In this document: positions 9,525-17,614 of the stretch, in pieces
Numbering within the stretch: position 1 is the stretch's first letter
Layout of the letters: every line of letters starts with the position of its first letter
Assembly (NCBI RefSeq): GCF_900104785.1
Contig: NZ_LT629733.1
Coordinates: forward strand, 1,458,501-1,522,500
Length of the DNA: 64,000 nt
Direction: 5' to 3'
Origin: Formosa sp. Hel1_31_208
GTDB taxonomy: Bacteria; Bacteroidota; Bacteroidia; Flavobacteriales; Flavobacteriaceae
Program-made: the position numbers and the translations under genes
The notes under the pieces: model-generated
Seen by the model: only the letters and a program-made list of their open reading frames with translations
The model's database searches: none
Told to the model about the DNA's origin: nothing

Positions 9525-10534
9525 CGTTTAGAAGGATTAAAGTGAATACTATATACGATGCTTTTTGCTAAAAAGTGCTGCATTCTATTTAGTCCCTTTA
9601 ATGACTTACTATCTTGCCAAGCATACTTAATAATAAACTTTAAATGGGGTAATAAATCTAAGGTGCTTTGAATTTCGCTTTGATAAGTATTCTGTCGTTT
9701 TGAAAGTATTTTGTTTAAACCTTTGAGTAACAAGGGTCCTAAAACAATATACCACAAGCCTATAATTAATAAACTGCGTGCCACGAGATATAGGGCCGTT
9801 TCCCAACCACCATATTCAGTTTTAAAAAATAATAAGGGCAGCATAATGACCAATAGAGTTATGGACCAAAACAGCAACACTTTTTTTGAACCTCGTTTTG
9901 ATGTCTTATGTTTTGAGGTGCTATCGATTGCTATAGGGATGTCATTTATTTGGGAGCTTTCAACGGTTTGCATTAGTCCGATGATTCTTATAATTAAAAA
10001 TCCGACTAGGATTCCCGCAAACGCATAAAACGTTACAAATGCAATACTTAAAGCTTTAGCAGATAAGTTGAGCTCTAAGATGCTTAATTGATTGCTTATC
10101 CAAGTGGTATATACCTCTATCGCATCCCAAAGCGATTCTCCATATATAATAGTTAAAGTTAACAGTTTTTGTAATGCCGATTCTAAAAAGGTAATCATCC
10201 CTAAGAGTACAATGGTAAAACGATTCACAGAGAACATGTGATATAAGACCATACCTAAAAATGCTTGGAATGACACTGCAAAATAAGCCGTTACAGGAGA
10301 ATGTGGACTTACGCTCAACTTTACCAACAACACAATAGTTAAGGCTTTAAGCAAGGTAGATCGTAGGTTTTTAGAATGTTGTGCAATTAAGGTAATTAAC
10401 AAAATAGAAATACCACCAACCACAATACCTGTAAATGGTGAACTAAAAGCGTGCATGAAACCACCAAGACCACATTCATTAAGAGCCCATAAGGCAGTTA
10501 AGCGTTCTATAATTAATTTATTTTCGTTCTTCAT
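9521..10534 (-). CDS. Polytopic membrane protein of unknown function, coupled to NTPase
   Basis: About 337 residues with many hydrophobic segments (roughly 7-8 predicted membrane spans). The ATG at 10534 is chosen over an upstream TTG at 10549. A striking N-terminal block reads NECGLGGFMHAF followed by SPFTG and a glycine-rich membrane span, which looks like a conserved motif. The middle has a basic cytoplasmic loop (STSKHKTSKRGSKK), then further spans and a polar tail. I do not recognise the family. The ATGA overlap with the NTPase gene suggests an NTPase-assisted membrane activity, possibly transport. Confidence 0.6.
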   Translation of the reverse strand: MKNENKLIIERLTALWALNECGLGGFMHAFSSPFTGIVVGGISILLITLIAQHSKNLRSTLLKALTIVLLVKLSVSPHSPVTAYFAVSFQAFLGMVLYHMFSVNRFTIVLLGMITFLESALQKLLTLTIIYGESLWDAIEVYTTWISNQLSILELNLSAKALSIAFVTFYAFAGILVGFLIIRIIGLMQTVESSQINDIPIAIDSTSKHKTSKRGSKKVLLFWSITLLVIMLPLLFFKTEYGGWETALYLVARSLLIIGLWYIVLGPLLLKGLNKILSKRQNTYQSEIQSTLDLLPHLKFIIKYAWQDSKSLKGLNRMQHFLAKSIVYSIHFNPSKR

Positions 10535-10571
10535 TTGCGTATGTAACAACGTCTCTTATAGATAAGGTGTT

Positions 10572-10579
10572 GTAAGTTA
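10572..10579 (-). promoter_or_regulatory. Candidate -7 box of the NTPase/membrane-protein unit (TAACTTAC)
   Basis: On the minus strand, a TAACTTAC box begins 22 bases from the operator at 10602-10617. It nearly mirrors the divergent box at 10639-10646, so one operator could serve both directions. Confidence 0.4.
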
Positions 10580-10601
10580 ATCAAACCAATTCATTGTGTT
10601 G

Positions 10602-10617
10602 TGTAACAAATGTTACA
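10602..10617. promoter_or_regulatory. Palindromic operator TGTAAC-AAAT-GTTACA in divergent intergenic region
   Basis: A perfect 6-bp dyad identical in both arms to the site at 9018-9033. It lies between the start of the minus-strand unit (10534) and the plus-strand gene (10668 or 10680). The spacing to the plus-strand -7 box is 21 bases, exactly as in the sulfite operon. Confidence 0.7.
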
Positions 10618-10638
10618 TTGAAAAATTAGAGATAATGC

Positions 10639-10646
10639 TAAATTGT
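10639..10646 (+). promoter_or_regulatory. -7 box TAAATTGT for the membrane-protein gene at 10.7 kb
   Basis: This is the same variant -7 element as in the sulfite operon (TAACTTGT there), 21 bases after the operator. It lies 22 bases before the first candidate ATG. Confidence 0.55.
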
Positions 10647-10667
10647 GCAATTACTTAAAAATACAAA

Positions 10668-11354
10668 ATGTTAAAGATCATGCAAAAAGATTTCGAAACT
10701 AAGGTTACGGGTTGGGCATTTATTGTGGCCGCATTATTATTATGGTTAGGTTGGGCCTTATCGCCTCATCATATTGGTGAATACATTGTTGCTTCAGATT
10801 TTGAAGCCATTGGTGAAAGTGTTTGGACGTGGATATGGATGTATCGCATTCATATTTTTGGATGGGTGACGATGGGCATTGCTTTATTTGCTTTGGTGTC
10901 AGTAACGGCAAGAAAACCGTATCGTGTAATTATCTTGCCAGGAGCAGGTATGGTAATTATAGGGACGTTTACCTTAGCCATTGCTAACGCCTATTTTTAC
11001 AATTTTGGTGCTTGGGGTGTTGGTGAAACAGCAGGAATGTCTGCAGCAGAAATCCAAGCTTTTATGCACGATATTTTATTTACCAATCAATATGTTACCT
11101 GCTTTATACGCTTTGGTCGTGTCTTTTCAGGAGTTGGTTTAGTCTTGCTAGGCTATGGATTTATTAAATGGCAGATCGTTCCCAAATGGTTAGGCTGGTT
11201 TACCGCACTTTTAGGTTTGGCAGCAATGGGCATTGTTATGGGTATTCCTGATAATTATGAAATTTACAAACCATTGTTTCATGTGAAGGTACTTTGGTTA
11301 GTAGCTATGGGTGCTATTATACTGGGAAAAGGCGTGCATTTGCCTAAAACCTAA
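10668..11354 (+). CDS. Polytopic membrane protein of unknown function
   Basis: 228 residues (224 if translation begins at the second ATG, 10680), almost entirely membrane: about seven hydrophobic segments. Histidines lie at or near the membrane edges (SPHHIGEY, YRIHIFGW, AFMHDILF, LFHVKVLW), so a haem or metal site is possible but unproven. The overall look is loosely DUF4386-like; I do not recognise it with confidence. It is divergent from the NTPase unit and shares its operator, which suggests a common physiological trigger with the sulfite operon. Confidence 0.6.
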   Translation: MLKIMQKDFETKVTGWAFIVAALLLWLGWALSPHHIGEYIVASDFEAIGESVWTWIWMYRIHIFGWVTMGIALFALVSVTARKPYRVIILPGAGMVIIGTFTLAIANAYFYNFGAWGVGETAGMSAAEIQAFMHDILFTNQYVTCFIRFGRVFSGVGLVLLGYGFIKWQIVPKWLGWFTALLGLAAMGIVMGIPDNYEIYKPLFHVKVLWLVAMGAIILGKGVHLPKT

Positions 11355-11403
11355 TATTTAACTATATACGATGTTTACAAGACTACTTAACCATTAAAAC
11401 AAT

Positions 11404-11435
11404 AAATAGCGATAAGACATTATCGCTATTTTTTG
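11404..11435 (+). terminator. Rho-independent terminator
   Basis: A perfect 11-bp stem (AATAGCGATAA / TTATCGCTATT) with a GACA loop and a T-run, 50 bases after the membrane-protein gene. Confidence 0.88.
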
Positions 11436-11508
11436 TAAGTATAATAAGCCTTATGAGTACTGAGAAAATTTATCAATAACTCAATACGCAGATCTCGGAA
11501 TTTTTCGT

Positions 11509-13944
11509 TTAGTTCTGAATACGGTCGAGCTCTTCGTCGAGACCACTTTTAATGTTTTTACTTTCGGCTTTTGGACCACCAAAGTTGTACGTGAGTCCTA
11601 GTCCAAAACGACGGTTATCAGCAATATAGATACCATCGAGGTCAATGCCGCCATAATCGGAGGTATAAGGGTATTCACTCTCGGTGCGAAGAATATCACT
11701 TCCTGTGATTCGCAATTGGAGTTTCTTATCAAAGAAGTCTTTTCGAATTCCAAAACTGAGGCCTTGGGTTCCTTGAATAAACACAGAACCTCTCCATATC
11801 CATCGACTACGTTGAGTTAACGTCACATCTAATAACAAATCTGAGTTTATTTTTATGTTGTTCTGTATGCGGTAATTCCATAGTGTATTATCAATATCAA
11901 TAACAGTGCTTTCTACATCACCTTTAAAGGTTTCTCTTGATATGTTTCCTAAGACTTGCAGATCCCAGTACTTGGTTAGGGTCACGGGGAAACTTAATGA
12001 AAGCCCTAGAGTAGTGGCTTTTTCCATGTTTCTTGGGATAATCTGTGTCGATTCGTTACCTGTAATCTCAACAATCCTTGAAAAGAAATCGGTGATTTCA
12101 CTATATGATGCTGTTAAAATGTATTTCTGCTGAAACGCATACGAGACTTGGTAATTCATGATGTAATTTGGGTTTAGAAAGGGGTTTCCTTTCCAAACAA
12201 CCAACTGGCTCGTAGGACTTTCAAACGGATTTAAATCTTGGTAATTAGGTCGTGTAATACGTCGTCCAATTCCCAAACTAAAACTATGCTTATCTTGATC
12301 ATCATATGACAGACTAACATTAGGGAAATAATCGGTATAGTTTCGAGAGACATCGTTATTGTCAGTTTCTACTTCAGAAAATAATTGTCCGCGAGAATCG
12401 GTGTTTTCTATTCGAAGCCCCGTGTTTAAAGACCATTTTTCGCTTAATTTAAAATTAAGATTGGTGTAAAAGGCGGTAACATTTTCAGTGTAATCGAAGT
12501 CATTACTTTTTGTCGGATCAAACACAGGGATTTGATTACTGACATTAAAAAATTTAAAACTATTTTGAGTTTTTACCTGTGCATATTTAAAACCAGTAGT
12601 AAGACTCAGGTTATCCCAGTTTTTTTCGTAGTCAACTTTTGCAGACCATAAATTGATTTGCGTATCCGAATCAAATTGCGTATCGTCTATTTCAATAACC
12701 GTAGAACCATCAGCTTCAAAATAGGTGTTAGGTTGCATGGTGATTTGCTCACTATCATAAACACCTAAACTTAAATTAGTAGTGATAGAACTATCATCGT
12801 TTAAGGTCCACAAATGAAATCCATTAACCAAGTAATTGGTTGATGTCCCATCAACAAGGGATTGTGAGAATAAGATTTCAGACAGTTCTGGAGGTTGCAC
12901 TGTAAATATATCCGTGAAACTATTTAACCGGTTATCAATAGTATTAAAAATAGCACGTCCATTAAGTCCCACATAATGCTTGTCGTTTAATTGAGATTCT
13001 AGTGCTAACCCAACATTATATCCATCTCTAATCTGGTTGTCTCTGGAGTCCAGCAGCAGGGCCACATTGTTTTGTTGTTTGCGATCGTCAAAAAGGACCA
13101 GATTGTTATTATGCGATTGGGTAATATCAAAGCTCGTTTGTAGCTTTTCGAGACCGAGGTTTAACGATATGTTATTGCTATAGCGGTATTCTTCTCCTTT
13201 AGTAAAACTTGAAGCGGCTGTTCCATTGAATCCAGTAGCTACGGCTTTTTTAAGTCGGATATTAATGATGCCTCCTGTACCCTCAGCTTCATATTGCGTA
13301 CCAGGATTGGAAATGATTTCAATAGATTCAATGGTATCAGATGTAAGACTCTGTAAGAAGGTGGTTAAATCATTTCCAGATAAGCGTGATTGTACGCCAT
13401 TAAGATAGACTTGAACATTGCTTTTTCCTAATAGTGAAATGGAATTATCTAAATCTAAAGTAACGCCTGGAGCTGCTTTTAAAAGATCCAAACCATTGGT
13501 TCCTGAGGCACTCGGACTGCTAGCTACATTAAAAATGATTTTATCGGCTTTCACTTCAATCATCTGTTTTTTCTTAGTGATGACGACTTCATCCAAAGCG
13601 TTATTTTCTTCCTTCAACAGAATAGGAGGTAAATTGACCGTTTGAGATGCTGAAATATTAAAGGCTTCGGAAATGTATGTAGCATAACCCATATGGTCTA
13701 TTCTAATGGTATAGCTACCTGGCTCTATATTTTTAATACTAAACCGACCTCTAGCATCAGTGATAGCACTTTTTACAAAACTTGTATTATCTTGAAATAA
13801 CGCCACCGAAGCAAATTCTATAGCAGTAGCTTCGTCGAGTTTTACAACGCCATTGATGGTGTTGGATGTATTTTGTGCGATGAGTGAAAAAGGGAACATT
13901 GAGCACCATAATAGTACCATAAGGGAATTCTTAATAAAACGCAT
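11509..13944 (-). CDS. TonB-dependent-receptor-like outer-membrane beta-barrel protein
   Basis: An 811-residue outer-membrane receptor. After a signal peptide (to about residue 23) comes a carboxypeptidase-regulatory-like beta-sandwich (about 28-115), then a plug domain (about 130-225, with GTGGIINIRLKK near its end), then a long barrel that matches the 'outer membrane protein beta-barrel family' type rather than a SusC type. No SusD, sigma factor or anti-sigma gene is adjacent, so the ligand is unknown. It follows the OYE gene by about 116 bases and is probably transcribed separately. Confidence 0.88.
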   Translation of the reverse strand: MRFIKNSLMVLLWCSMFPFSLIAQNTSNTINGVVKLDEATAIEFASVALFQDNTSFVKSAITDARGRFSIKNIEPGSYTIRIDHMGYATYISEAFNISASQTVNLPPILLKEENNALDEVVITKKKQMIEVKADKIIFNVASSPSASGTNGLDLLKAAPGVTLDLDNSISLLGKSNVQVYLNGVQSRLSGNDLTTFLQSLTSDTIESIEIISNPGTQYEAEGTGGIINIRLKKAVATGFNGTAASSFTKGEEYRYSNNISLNLGLEKLQTSFDITQSHNNNLVLFDDRKQQNNVALLLDSRDNQIRDGYNVGLALESQLNDKHYVGLNGRAIFNTIDNRLNSFTDIFTVQPPELSEILFSQSLVDGTSTNYLVNGFHLWTLNDDSSITTNLSLGVYDSEQITMQPNTYFEADGSTVIEIDDTQFDSDTQINLWSAKVDYEKNWDNLSLTTGFKYAQVKTQNSFKFFNVSNQIPVFDPTKSNDFDYTENVTAFYTNLNFKLSEKWSLNTGLRIENTDSRGQLFSEVETDNNDVSRNYTDYFPNVSLSYDDQDKHSFSLGIGRRITRPNYQDLNPFESPTSQLVVWKGNPFLNPNYIMNYQVSYAFQQKYILTASYSEITDFFSRIVEITGNESTQIIPRNMEKATTLGLSLSFPVTLTKYWDLQVLGNISRETFKGDVESTVIDIDNTLWNYRIQNNIKINSDLLLDVTLTQRSRWIWRGSVFIQGTQGLSFGIRKDFFDKKLQLRITGSDILRTESEYPYTSDYGGIDLDGIYIADNRRFGLGLTYNFGGPKAESKNIKSGLDEELDRIQN

Positions 13945-14060
13945 ATTGGGTTGGTAGTTGTTGGTTATTATTAGTCTTAAAATACGTGCTATTCCGACAA
14001 TTCATAGCTAAATATAATTAATTAAATGATTGCGTGACCTGTGTTTTCTATTGACTTAGG

Positions 14061-15143
14061 CTATTCATTGGCCACAAACCCATCCCAGCGTTTCATATAG
14101 GTGATAAAGTTATCACCTAAACCTTCATTTCTAAGATACGTTTCTGAAACGGGTAATGTTGTAGGTTCAAAGTTTGCATTTGCCAATACTTGCTTTGGGA
14201 AATCATGATGTAAAATAGCCGAACGACCAATAGATACAACATCGACACCAGCGTCCAAGACTTTGTGCACATCTTGTCCGGAATTAATCTTTCCAGCAAC
14301 GGTCCATTTTACATGTTTAAAGTCTAAATCTGAAAAATGCTGCAATAAGCTTTTATCTTGGAATTCGAGTTCTTCAGGTTGTTTAAACACATCCCATAGT
14401 GAAATATCTAAAAAATCAATGTGATAGTTATTGATTAATTGTTGACAAATGGTTTTCGACTCATGTAATTTCATACCAAAACGTTCAGGCGATAATCGCA
14501 CACCTAACAAGAATTCTGGTCCGCAAGCTTCACGAATCCCATCTACAATTTGAAAAAGAAGACGTGAGCGATTCTCTAAACTGCCACCATAACTATCCGT
14601 ACGTTTGTTAATATCTGCACTTAAAAACTGGGTAAGTATGTAGCCATGAGCGCCATGAACTTCCACACCATCATAGCCTGCTTTTTGCGAACGTACTGCA
14701 GCTGCTATAAAGTCGTCACGAAGTTGTTCAACTTCCTTTAAACTTAAGGCTCGTGCATTGTGTTTTTCTACTGCTGAAGAAGAAACGGGCTGTTCACCAA
14801 TTAAGTCTTCGGGAGTGCGCATTCCAGCGTGATGTAGTTGAATTACCGCTAAACTATTATGAGCTTTAATGCCAGCGGCTAGACGTTGGTGACCTTCAAT
14901 ATGCATATCGTTATATATACCCAGTTGCCCTGGAAATCCTTTCCCAATAAATTGAACATGAGAGGCACAGGTCATTGTAAGTCCGAAACCACCTTTTGCA
15001 CGCATCGTTAACCAGTGGTATTCATCAGTAGAGAGTGTGCCATCCTCATGACTTTGGCTATTGGTCATTGGTGCAAGCATGAATCGGTTTGGCATTACAG
15101 CGCCACATTGAAATGTTAGAATAGAATTTGGTCTTGTATTCAT
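14061..15143 (-). CDS. NADH:flavin oxidoreductase, old-yellow-enzyme family
   Basis: A 360-residue FMN-dependent TIM-barrel ene-reductase. Family hallmarks include the N-terminal NRFMLAPMTN motif, QLHHAGM (about 103-109), the catalytic and substrate block GYDGVEVHGAHGYILTQF (about 157-174) with its HGAH signature, and RSRLLFQIVDGI. It is cytosolic. Substrates are typically enones or xenobiotic nitro compounds; the natural one is unknown. It starts 20 bases after the ACBP gene, so it may be the distal gene of the cdsA-psd-ACBP operon. Confidence 0.9.
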   Translation of the reverse strand: MNTRPNSILTFQCGAVMPNRFMLAPMTNSQSHEDGTLSTDEYHWLTMRAKGGFGLTMTCASHVQFIGKGFPGQLGIYNDMHIEGHQRLAAGIKAHNSLAVIQLHHAGMRTPEDLIGEQPVSSSAVEKHNARALSLKEVEQLRDDFIAAAVRSQKAGYDGVEVHGAHGYILTQFLSADINKRTDSYGGSLENRSRLLFQIVDGIREACGPEFLLGVRLSPERFGMKLHESKTICQQLINNYHIDFLDISLWDVFKQPEELEFQDKSLLQHFSDLDFKHVKWTVAGKINSGQDVHKVLDAGVDVVSIGRSAILHHDFPKQVLANANFEPTTLPVSETYLRNEGLGDNFITYMKRWDGFVANE

Positions 15144-15163
15144 ATAAAAATAGATATTAGGCG

Positions 15164-15430
15164 CTATTTTCGGTATAAAAAATAATTATCAACGAGATCG
15201 ATATAAATACGTTTGGCTTCGTCTTCAGTTACATCCTGAACTTGAAATAAGGCATTGGTTTTAAAGGCATTGATAATGGGTTTGCTACTACTTGGTCGTT
15301 CGTAATTATTAGTTGCTTTCTTGTAATACGCATAAAGACGCAGTAGGAAATCGGCAGGAAAAGGCTCAGTATGCGCATTGATGCGTGCTACACTTTTTTT
15401 AAATTCTATGTCCAATTCTTCAGAAGTCAT
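15164..15430 (-). CDS. Acyl-CoA-binding protein (ACBP)
   Basis: An 88-residue four-helix protein with the ACBP signature: the LRLYAYYKKAT segment (about 26-36) with its conserved tyrosines and lysine, followed by the family helices. It binds long-chain acyl-CoA in the cytosol. Its ATG overlaps the psd stop codon (ATGA), which places it in the phospholipid operon and implies a role in supplying or buffering acyl-CoA for lipid synthesis. ACBP is common in eukaryotes and sporadic in bacteria; Bacteroidota are among the bacterial holders. Confidence 0.9.
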   Translation of the reverse strand: MTSEELDIEFKKSVARINAHTEPFPADFLLRLYAYYKKATNNYERPSSSKPIINAFKTNALFQVQDVTEDEAKRIYIDLVDNYFLYRK

Positions 15431-16080
15431 ACACGCTCGGCAATAATACTTTCGCCACCTTTAACTTTTTGGTTCAACTGTACTTTAATATCGGCATCTA
15501 AGGGTAAAAAGACATCCACACGAGAGCCAAATTTTATAAATCCGGAATCGCTTCCTTGAGCTGCTTGAGCATCAACCTTTGCGTAATTGACAATACGTTT
15601 AGCTAAAGCCCCTGCAATTTGTCGGTAGAGTACTCTTCCGAAGTTTTTATTTTCAACCACTACTGTAGTGCGTTCATTCTCTTCACTTGCTTTTGGATGC
15701 CATGCCACAAGGTATTTGCCTGAATGGTATTTACTATAGCTTATGTTTCCGCTAATAGGATAACGTGTTACATGGACATTGAGAGGTGACATAAATACAG
15801 ATACTTGAATGCGTTTGTCATTAAAAATTTCCTTTTCAAAGACCTCTTCAATTACGACCACTTTACCATCAACGGGAGATACGCATGTATGGTCTTGTAA
15901 TACGGTATGACGTTTCGGATTTCTGAAGAATTGCAGTATTAGTACTAAAAGTACGAGCATAAATAACATTAAGCTCATACGTAACCATGGGATGCTAACA
16001 AACCAATCGATAAGTAAAACCGATGTGATTACTACTGTGAGTGTAATGAATATGATTTTATAGCCTTCTTTATGAAACAT
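15427..16080 (-). CDS. psd: Phosphatidylserine decarboxylase family proenzyme
   Basis: 217 residues, the short bacterial type. It has two N-terminal membrane segments (about 8-50) and the self-cleavage site with the pyruvoyl-forming serine in FGSRVDVFLP near residue 186. Other family blocks are VSPVDGKVV and the P-L-N-V-H-V stretch of VFMSPLNVHVTRYP. It makes phosphatidylethanolamine. Its start overlaps the end of cdsA by 11 bases, and CdsA supplies the CDP-diacylglycerol from which phosphatidylserine is made. Confidence 0.93.
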   Translation of the reverse strand: MFHKEGYKIIFITLTVVITSVLLIDWFVSIPWLRMSLMLFMLVLLVLILQFFRNPKRHTVLQDHTCVSPVDGKVVVIEEVFEKEIFNDKRIQVSVFMSPLNVHVTRYPISGNISYSKYHSGKYLVAWHPKASEENERTTVVVENKNFGRVLYRQIAGALAKRIVNYAKVDAQAAQGSDSGFIKFGSRVDVFLPLDADIKVQLNQKVKGGESIIAERV

Positions 16081-16891
16081 AGGTAACGATTCTTAAAAAT
16101 ATAAATATAAAGGGTGCTGCAAAGATAATACTATCTAGACGATCTAAAAGTCCACCATGACCAGGCATAATAATACCGCTGTCTTTGACTTGTGCCATAC
16201 GCTTAAACTTAGATTCGATGAGGTCGCCAAGTGTTCCAAAAACACTCACAATGATACCTAGAATCAACCAGTTGGTAAAGGTTAAGGTCTCTGTGAAGTG
16301 TGCGATAAAAATACTGGCAATACATGAGAAAAAGAGTCCGCCTAGGAAGCCTTCTACCGTTTTTTTAGGAGAAATACTTGGAAACAGTTTCTGCTTTCCG
16401 AAGTTTTTACCCACGAGATAGGCAAAGGTATCATTGACCCAAACTAAGATAAATGATCCGAGAAGAAGCAAAGGTGTAAAGGTTTGATTAAAATTAGCAA
16501 TACATATTAAAAACACAAAGCTACTAGATAAGTAAAAAGTGGTAATTATAAATCGCTTAGATTCAAAGAGCGGAATGGTTTTTTCTGAAAAGAGATCTTT
16601 TATAAGTAGAAGTTCTACAAATATGGTAATCACTAAAAGAATTTGTGAGGCTTCATCTATTCCTTTAACAGAATCGGCAATAATTTTCCAATATGCGAAA
16701 CCTAGGTAGAGCACGGTAAATACGATATATGGAAAAAAGCCTTTTAGCTGAATTAGTTTTTTGAATTCGGCCATACATATAAGTCCGAACAAAAAAAATA
16801 GCGCAATAAGTGCATTTTGCCAGTATAGAGATGCTATAAGAAGGGACACGTATAAAAGTCCGGAGAGTGCTCTTGTACCAATTTCTTTCAT
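16070..16891 (-). CDS. cdsA: Phosphatidate cytidylyltransferase
   Basis: A 273-residue polytopic inner-membrane enzyme that makes CDP-diacylglycerol from phosphatidic acid and CTP. The C-terminal signature is clear: GDLIESKFKRMAQVKDSG followed by MPGHGGLLDRLDS (about 222-255). The N-terminal half has about seven hydrophobic spans. It abuts the LUD-domain gene (start codon next to that stop) and overlaps psd, forming a lipid operon. Confidence 0.95.
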   Translation of the reverse strand: MKEIGTRALSGLLYVSLLIASLYWQNALIALFFLFGLICMAEFKKLIQLKGFFPYIVFTVLYLGFAYWKIIADSVKGIDEASQILLVITIFVELLLIKDLFSEKTIPLFESKRFIITTFYLSSSFVFLICIANFNQTFTPLLLLGSFILVWVNDTFAYLVGKNFGKQKLFPSISPKKTVEGFLGGLFFSCIASIFIAHFTETLTFTNWLILGIIVSVFGTLGDLIESKFKRMAQVKDSGIIMPGHGGLLDRLDSIIFAAPFIFIFLRIVTYVS

Positions 16892-17497
16892 TTATAAATC
16901 TTCTAGGAGCATCAAATATAAGTTTTTTGAGCTGCTTCCGTACGTCAAAAAGTCTTTATCTTCGACGGTTTTAAAATGTTTTATGGTCGTAATATTTGTT
17001 GGGATCTTATCTCGGTTTTTACCTTTAATACCTCTCAAGCCTTCTCCAATATTTTGAACAAATTGGCTTGTGGTGGCATAAATGATAAAGTTATCTGGCA
17101 ATTCTTTAAGTTTCTTTTCTGCGATTTGATTCGATGAAATAAGTAAGGAGCCATCATCTGAAATTAAATACTCACAGGTTGAGAAGAAGAATGTACTTTC
17201 TGAAATACGCTTGGTTATATCGAAATTAAAATCCTTAAAAAGTTCGTTCAAGCCATCGTCAAACAATAGAACTTTAGAACCTTTCCAATCATTTTCTTTT
17301 AGAATAGCATCAAGACTATCATAAACTTCCTGAATATTTTCGCAGTATAAGAACTTACCGCCATTAGCCTTGAAATTTATTGTGAACTGTTCATCTACGG
17401 GCAGCTTTATTTCTGGCATATATTTGCCTCTCTCTTCGTTTTTTATGTTATCCTCAGGCGTGTTTTTTAAACCAAAGATTTTCCGAAATAAACTCAT
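16892..17497 (-). CDS. LUD-domain protein (LutC/YkgG-like)
   Basis: A 201-residue cytosolic protein matching the LUD fold (lactate utilisation C-like). Its centre shows a strand-rich segment with SDGSLLISS followed by IIYATTSQFV, and the C-terminus ends in the GSSSKNLYLMLLED type of motif. It is not in a lut operon. It lies between ftsH and cdsA, an arrangement typical of flavobacteria, and its role there is unknown. It is the first gene of the lipid operon, downstream of a terminator that follows ftsH. Confidence 0.8.
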   Translation of the reverse strand: MSLFRKIFGLKNTPEDNIKNEERGKYMPEIKLPVDEQFTINFKANGGKFLYCENIQEVYDSLDAILKENDWKGSKVLLFDDGLNELFKDFNFDITKRISESTFFFSTCEYLISDDGSLLISSNQIAEKKLKELPDNFIIYATTSQFVQNIGEGLRGIKGKNRDKIPTNITTIKHFKTVEDKDFLTYGSSSKNLYLMLLEDL

Positions 17498-17546
17498 GTA
17501 TAGGGACTGCTATTAACCTAATTGCATTAATGGATTTCTCAAATAT

Positions 17547-17586
17547 AAAAAAACTTAAACTAATCGTGGATTAATTTAAGTTTTTT
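17547..17586 (-). terminator. Terminator after ftsH
   Basis: A long hairpin, CTTAAACTAATC against GATTAATTTAAG with a GTG loop, flanked by A- and T-tracts. Transcription leaves ftsH on the minus strand here, before the LUD gene. Confidence 0.8.
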
Positions 17587-17614
17587 ATGTGATAATATGC
17601 GTTGAAAAAAATGT

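Noticed and set aside
10542..10551. A third TGTAAC half-site near the start of the 337-residue membrane protein gene
   Set aside because: Only one arm is present; the expected GTTACA partner is missing.
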